From: Chitinophaga pinensis
Lineage (GTDB): Bacteria; Bacteroidota; Bacteroidia; Flavobacteriales_D; Crocinitomicaceae
Reading direction: 5' to 3'
Length of the DNA stretch: 16,937 nucleotides
Assembly (NCBI GenBank): GCA_945870115.1
Contig: CAMBRH010000033.1
Span: forward strand, 1-16,937
The notes under the pieces are model-generated. The model had not been told where the DNA came from and did not search any database. It worked only from the letters and a program-made list of their open reading frames with translations. Shown here one piece after another: positions 13,341 through 16,937 of the stretch; positions within the stretch are counted from its first letter, which is position 1, and the number at the start of each line of letters is the position of its first letter. The translations under genes and the position numbers were made by a program.

Positions 13341-14075
13341 GTGAGTAAAAAGAAAATTGTAGAAGGTAAATGTTCATTGTGTGGTAATTCGGGTCGCTTA
13401 TCCTTTGAGCATGTCCCACCACGCTCTGCCTTTAATGATCAACCCATTTTGGTACAAAATCACATTCATCTTTTTGAAAACGAAAGTTATTTATATAAAA
13501 AAAGCTCTCGTTCAAACAAAGGTTTTGGTGCTTATACCTTATGTGAACCTTGCAATAATAAAACAGGTGAATGGTATGCCAAAGATTTTGCAGATTTTGC
13601 TATTCAGGCAATGACCCATTTGAAAGCTCATGAAGGTGCGCATGGATTACACTCATTGCAATTTAAAATTAAGCCATTGAATATCATTAAGCAGATCGTT
13701 ATGATGTTCTATTCTGCTAATAAGGGTGTTATTTTGTCTGAAGACCAAGAACTTGTTGATTTTGTAACAGTTAAAGAAAGTGTCAAACTTCCTGAAAAAT
13801 ATCGAATATACCTTTATTACACTCTTTCAAAACATAAAAGGATGAACGGAAATTTGACGGTTAGAACTGAAAATGGACTTATTGCTAACTGGTCTGAAAT
13901 CAATTTTCAACCATTTGGATATATATTTTCTATTGATTCACCACCTCCGAACAAATTCATGGCAGATATTACAGACTTTTCAAAATTTCCCTATGATAAA
14001 GAAATTGAACTTAAAATTAATGCTGGTTATCTATCAATTTCATCAGTATTTACTGGGCAATATGACAATATATAA
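13341..14075 (+). CDS. HNH-like zinc-finger nuclease protein
   Basis: This 244-residue protein has an N-terminal HNH-type treble-clef pattern: CSLCG (Cys11, Cys14), FEHVPPRS with Glu23-His24, and TLCEPCNNKTGEW (Cys68, Cys71, Asn72). HNH proteins of this look are usually DNA nucleases found in mobile or defence regions. The remaining 160 residues are unrecognised and lack membrane segments. The start is GTG at 13341; no ATG is available before the first zinc ligand. It is 172 bp from the repeat-nuclease gene, so it is probably a separate unit rather than a coupled partner. Enzymatic activity is inferred from the motif only. Confidence 0.78.
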   Translation: MSKKKIVEGKCSLCGNSGRLSFEHVPPRSAFNDQPILVQNHIHLFENESYLYKKSSRSNKGFGAYTLCEPCNNKTGEWYAKDFADFAIQAMTHLKAHEGAHGLHSLQFKIKPLNIIKQIVMMFYSANKGVILSEDQELVDFVTVKESVKLPEKYRIYLYYTLSKHKRMNGNLTVRTENGLIANWSEINFQPFGYIFSIDSPPPNKFMADITDFSKFPYDKEIELKINAGYLSISSVFTGQYDNI

Positions 14076-14076
14076 A

Positions 14077-14090
14077 TAACACCTTCAAGC
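14077..14090 (+). repeat. Second TAACAC...AGC motif following a stop codon
   Basis: TAACACCTTCAAGC lies one base after the stop of the HNH-like gene. It resembles TAACACACGCTTAGC at the stop of the preceding nuclease gene (13166-13180), and both are followed by an A-rich stretch. No complementary right-hand copy is seen before the next gene. Confidence 0.35.
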
Positions 14091-14113
14091 TAAAAACATA
14101 AAAAAATCAACTA

Positions 14114-14626
14114 TTGGAAACCCATAAACAAAACCTAACTCACACTAAAATATCCTTTGACCCAATTTCAAACGATGATATAACTATTTTGATTTTAGGA
14201 ACCATGCCAAGCGACAAATCACTTGAACTTGTTGAGTATTATGGACATCCAAGAAACCGATTTTGGAAAATAATTGCTGCTATTACAGAAAATGATTTAG
14301 CGCTTACCTATTCAGAAAAAAAGGAACTTTTGCTAAAATCAACAATTGGAATTTGGGATGTTGTTCATAAAGCAAACAGAAAAGGTAGTCTTGACAGTGC
14401 AATTGAAGACGAAGAAGCAAATGACTTGGACCGTTTTTTCGAAAAACACAAACATTTAAAAATTATCGCTTTCAACGGGATCAAAGCTCAAAAACTGTTC
14501 GATAAGTATTTCAAAAGAAAAAGCGGAATTAAGTATATATCTTTGCCAAGTTCAAGCCCAGCAAACGCAGCAATTAATTTTGAAAACATTTGTAAATCAT
14601 GGAAACAAATAATGGAAAATAATTGA
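14114..14626 (+). CDS. Family-6 type DNA glycosylase (hypoxanthine-DNA glycosylase)
   Basis: Enzymes of this uracil-DNA glycosylase superfamily branch excise deaminated bases, mainly hypoxanthine, to begin base excision repair. The 170-residue protein shows LGTMPS (28-33), YYGHPRNRFW (42-51), IWDV (80-83), AFNGIKA (119-125) and LPSSSPANA (144-152), the usual motif order of the family; an Asn within the early motifs is important for catalysis in characterised members. The length is normal. TTG at 14114 is the only start between an upstream in-frame TAA and the first motif. The phosphatidyltransferase gene follows after 6 bp, so the two are probably co-transcribed although unrelated in function. 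Confidence 0.88.
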   Translation: METHKQNLTHTKISFDPISNDDITILILGTMPSDKSLELVEYYGHPRNRFWKIIAAITENDLALTYSEKKELLLKSTIGIWDVVHKANRKGSLDSAIEDEEANDLDRFFEKHKHLKIIAFNGIKAQKLFDKYFKRKSGIKYISLPSSSPANAAINFENICKSWKQIMENN

Positions 14627-14632
14627 GAAGAA

Positions 14633-15238
14633 ATGATTAAAAAAATCCCCTTTTTACTAATTTACAGTCGTATTTTAATCGGTATTGTAATTGGGTTTAT
14701 TGCATTTTTTGAGGTCAAAAACCATCAAATTTCAATTGTAATATTGATGGCAATTGCTTTACTTACAGATATTTTTGATGGAATTATTGCACGAAAATTA
14801 AATGTTTCGAGTGAAAAATTAAGGATTTGGGATTCAAACGTCGATTTATTTTTCTGGTTAGCAAGCATTGTTTCTATTTTTTTCTTAAATTTTAACTTTG
14901 TGTGGGAAAATAGCATTTGGATTGGAAGTGTCATTTTACTGGAACTTTTATCTTACCTCATCAGTTTGATAAAGTTTAAAAAAACAATCGCAACGCACTC
15001 CATTCTTGCCAAATTTTGGACAATCACTTTACTGCTGTTTTTAATTGACCTTTGCCTAAATAGATCAAGTCAAATTCCATTTTTTATTTGTGTTGGCTTG
15101 GGAATAATTTCTAGAATTGAAATCCTATTAATTATCTTCAATTTAAAAAAATGGACAACAGATGTTCCTTCTATTTTTGTAGTGAAAAAAATCAACGACG
15201 GAATTCCATTTAAAAAGAATAAATTATTTAATAGTTGA
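14633..15238 (+). CDS. CDP-alcohol phosphatidyltransferase family membrane protein
   Basis: These integral membrane enzymes transfer a phosphatidyl group from CDP-diacylglycerol, or a related CDP-linked donor, to an alcohol. The 201-residue protein has about six hydrophobic segments, and between the second and third lies the motif DG-x2-AR-x8-G-x3-D-x3-D. Here Asp46, Asp49-Gly50, Ala53-Arg54, Asp67 and Asp71 are all present, but the glycine at position 63 is Leu. The metal-binding aspartates are intact, so activity is plausible. It lacks features that would tell phosphatidylglycerophosphate synthase from other members. It starts 6 bp after the glycosylase gene. Confidence 0.85.
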   Translation: MIKKIPFLLIYSRILIGIVIGFIAFFEVKNHQISIVILMAIALLTDIFDGIIARKLNVSSEKLRIWDSNVDLFFWLASIVSIFFLNFNFVWENSIWIGSVILLELLSYLISLIKFKKTIATHSILAKFWTITLLLFLIDLCLNRSSQIPFFICVGLGIISRIEILLIIFNLKKWTTDVPSIFVVKKINDGIPFKKNKLFNS

Positions 15239-15342
15239 AATTCTTTTTAATTTTGTCAAAAAATCACTTAGTTAGAAAATTCAGACGAAATATAAGTTCG
15301 TTAGGAATACGAGAATTCAGTTTATTTGTTTAAAATTAACAC

Positions 15343-15813
15343 ATGAAAGCACAAGGAACAACCGTTAACGAGATTTTATTAAACCTGCCAGAAGATCGGC
15401 TTGAACCATTTAATAAACTGCATGATGTCATTGTTAAAAACCTACCCAAAGGATTTGAACCAGCAATTAGTTATGGTGGTTTGGGTTATGTTATTCCTCA
15501 CTCACTTTTTCCTGCAGGATATCATTGCAAGCCAGAAGAGCCGCTTCCTTTTGCTGGAATTGCCTCACAAAAGGAATCCATAAATTTTTACCACATGGGA
15601 ATTTATGCCAATCCTACATTATTAGAATGGTTTGTGAGCGAATATCCTAAACATAGCAAACAGAAATTGGACATGGGAAAAAGTTGTGTTCGCTTTAAGA
15701 AAATGGATGACATTCCTTATCAACTCATAGGTGAATTAATGCAAAAAATGAGCGCTGAAAAATGGATTGAGATTTATGAGAAAAATCTTACACCGAAATC
15801 AAAGAAAAAGTAA
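15343..15813 (+). CDS. DUF1801 (YdhG-like) family protein
   Basis: This 156-residue soluble protein resembles the DUF1801/YdhG family: an N-terminal helix pair, then EPAISYGGLGYVIP (38-51), PFAGIASQKESINFYHMGIY and a C-terminal RFKKMDDIPYQLIGELM segment before a Lys-rich tail. The family adopts the small YjbR/CyaY-like fold; no biochemical role is established that I can state. The start is ATG at 15343. The next gene begins 5 bp after its stop, so the pair is an operon. Confidence 0.82.
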   Translation: MKAQGTTVNEILLNLPEDRLEPFNKLHDVIVKNLPKGFEPAISYGGLGYVIPHSLFPAGYHCKPEEPLPFAGIASQKESINFYHMGIYANPTLLEWFVSEYPKHSKQKLDMGKSCVRFKKMDDIPYQLIGELMQKMSAEKWIEIYEKNLTPKSKKK

Positions 15814-15818
15814 AACAC

Positions 15819-16370
15819 ATGGAAACTCAAGGAGCATCAGTTGTAATTACACATCATATTTTAAAAGACGCACGGAAACAATACGAAGATTGGTTAGATG
15901 AAATTGGTCCAGTTTGCAGAAGTTCAGAAGGAATTATTGATTGGCAAATAATTCGTCCAATTCCTGATTTGACATTTACTTACACAGTAATTTTACGATT
16001 CGATTCGGAAAAAAACTTAAAGAACTGGATGAATTCGACTGAAAGAAAAAATCTAATCGAAAAGGCAAAACCATTTTTAGCCAAAGACGATGATTATTAC
16101 ATAAACAGCGGATTAGACTTTCTATTTTTATCAGAAAGTGAAAATTTAAAAGTCCCAGCTCGCTGGAAGCAATATTTTGCAACTTTAACGGCAATCTATC
16201 CTTTAACGATTATTATTCCTTTTCTCGTAATACCTTTAATTAGAAAACTGAATATTCCTCAAAATGAATACATCGATTCATTGGTAATATCAATTATAAT
16301 CGTTTATCTTATGGCTTATGTTGTTATGCCTACTTATACAAAATTGATAAAGAAATGGCTTTTTAGGTGA
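15819..16370 (+). CDS. ABM-like domain protein with two C-terminal membrane helices
   Basis: This is a 183-residue protein. Residues of about 6-100 look like an antibiotic-biosynthesis-monooxygenase (dimeric ferredoxin-like) domain: alternating strands (VVITHHIL, IDWQIIRP, TYTVILRFDS) and a helix with NLKNWMNSTERKNLI. After PARWKQYF come two membrane helices at about 121-141 and 153-172, and a basic tail. This combination suggests a membrane-bound member with its domain in the cytoplasm. Catalysis is not assured because many ABM-like proteins are not monooxygenases. It is co-transcribed with the DUF1801 gene, 5 bp upstream. Confidence 0.8.
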   Translation: METQGASVVITHHILKDARKQYEDWLDEIGPVCRSSEGIIDWQIIRPIPDLTFTYTVILRFDSEKNLKNWMNSTERKNLIEKAKPFLAKDDDYYINSGLDFLFLSESENLKVPARWKQYFATLTAIYPLTIIIPFLVIPLIRKLNIPQNEYIDSLVISIIIVYLMAYVVMPTYTKLIKKWLFR

Positions 16371-16431
16371 TTTTAATTTAGAGCATTTCTATTTCATTAA
16401 ATTATTCTCACAAACATTTTATTAGATGAAA

Positions 16432-16462
16432 TTGAATATTCAATTTTAATTTTATACCTTTG
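16432..16462 (+). promoter_or_regulatory. Promoter of the RelB/RelE-like module
   Basis: TTG (16432-16434) and TACCTTTG (16455-16462) are 20 bp apart, an excellent fit to the Bacteroidota TTG-N17-23-TAnnTTTG promoter. The ATG at 16479 follows 16 nt later. Confidence 0.7.
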
Positions 16463-16478
16463 TTTAAAACGTTATAAA

Positions 16479-16664
16479 ATGGCAACTCTCGTAATTTCAA
16501 CACAAAATTCTGAAGAATTAAAAACAATAAAACATTTTCTAAAATTATTGAAAGTTAAAAACAAGGAAATAAATTTAGATAAAGAGGAAGATTTGTTTTT
16601 GGGAAATTTAATTGAAAAGGAAAAAACTGGAATAAAAGTTTCAGTAAAAAAATTGACAAATTAA
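16479..16664 (+). CDS. Antitoxin-like small protein of a RelB/RelE-like pair
   Basis: This 61-residue protein begins MATLVISTQNSEELKTIKHF and continues with a Lys/Glu-rich helix and an acidic EEDLFLGNLIEKEKT region. It ends in KVSVKKLTN, the layout of small Bacteroidota antitoxins that precede RelE-type toxins. It is judged by length, N-terminal strand and context rather than by a recognised family. It has its own well-formed promoter. Its last ~16 codons overlap the open frame of the downstream toxin, which is read one base back. Confidence 0.68.
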   Translation: MATLVISTQNSEELKTIKHFLKLLKVKNKEINLDKEEDLFLGNLIEKEKTGIKVSVKKLTN

Positions 16665-16882
16665 AGAATAAAGAACTTGCTTCTAAATTAATTAAAGTAA
16701 TTTCAGATTGTGAAAAAGCAAATTCAATTTCTGATATTAGAAACATCAAAAAGTTAATTGGCTTCAAAAATTACTATCGAATCAAAATAAATGACTATCG
16801 AATTGGTCTTGAAATTCAAGAAAATAATATTGATTTTATTACGATTGCTCACAGAAAAGATATTTATAATCTTTTCCCTTAA
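16616..16882 (+). CDS. RelE/ParE-like toxin frame without a canonical start codon
   Basis: The open frame runs from just after an in-frame TGA (16613-16615) to TAA at 16880-16882, about 88 codons. It carries NKSFSKKIDKLKNKEL, IRNIKKLIGFKNYYRIKI, NDYRIGLEI and AHRKDIYNLFP, the order and ending typical of small RelE/ParE mRNA-cleaving or gyrase-targeting toxins. There is no ATG, GTG or TTG in frame before the conserved body; the earliest near-start is ATT at 16652, which would cut off the first strand. The coordinates given are the open frame, not a proven start. It may be made by frameshifting from the antitoxin, from a rare start, or be disabled by a small indel. Confidence 0.65.
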   Translation, partial: KGKNWNKSFSKKIDKLKNKELASKLIKVISDCEKANSISDIRNIKKLIGFKNYYRIKINDYRIGLEIQENNIDFITIAHRKDIYNLFP

Positions 16883-16937
16883 ATTCTAATTTAGCCTTGT
16901 TCTATAAAGAAATAATTTTGGAACGAAAAAACTAACA

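Noticed and set aside
16621..16627. Classic -1 frameshift heptamer AAAAAAC at the toxin/antitoxin overlap
   Set aside because: The heptamer is present but out of phase with the antitoxin frame (zero-frame codons are GAA AAA ACT), so only simple slippage on the A run is possible, not the standard tandem slip.

Overview
The window looks like a chromosomal segment of a Bacteroidota bacterium, most likely Flavobacterium or a close relative. The reasons are very AT-rich DNA, weak Shine-Dalgarno signals, several copies of the Bacteroidota -7 promoter box TAnnTTTG next to start codons, and flavobacterial families such as DUF4920 lipoproteins. All identifications come from reading the sequence; no database search was run.

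Region 1 (1-5840) is mostly ordinary chromosome. It has a minus-strand exported hypothetical protein, then a translationally coupled minus-strand pair (small secreted protein, then DUF4920 lipoprotein) with a clear intrinsic terminator. Divergent from these are RNase HII (rnhB), a large membrane-anchored protein with a beta-propeller-like C-terminus, a two-helix membrane protein, and an orphan LuxR-type response regulator preceded by a ~96-nt interrupted hairpin.

Region 2 (5840-11313) starts with a ~120-bp intergenic element with inverted GC-rich ends. An ABC-2 type permease follows, overlapping a short Ppx/GppA phosphatase gene. A long inverted repeat lies between that gene and a convergent zeta-toxin-like kinase. 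The kinase is preceded by a 51-codon gene that could be its antitoxin. MurB is read divergently from that module and faces an alpha/beta hydrolase; between the two lie heptanucleotide repeat arrays in opposite polarity.

Region 3 (11440-16937) looks accessory. Every gene is on the plus strand: a repeat-rich protein fused to a PD-(D/E)XK/Vsr-like nuclease, an HNH-like protein, a family-6 type DNA (hypoxanthine) glycosylase, a CDP-alcohol phosphatidyltransferase, a DUF1801 protein, an ABM-like domain with two membrane helices, and a RelB/RelE-like toxin-antitoxin pair. The sequences flanking the first two nuclease genes share short motifs, which suggests cassette-like insertion. In the last module the toxin frame overlaps the antitoxin by about 50 nt and has no ATG, GTG or TTG start.

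The items most worth following up are the repeat-nuclease fusion with its cassette-like borders, the two toxin-antitoxin modules with hidden or oddly overlapping partners, and the recurrent 7-bp-period arrays and long hairpins between genes.
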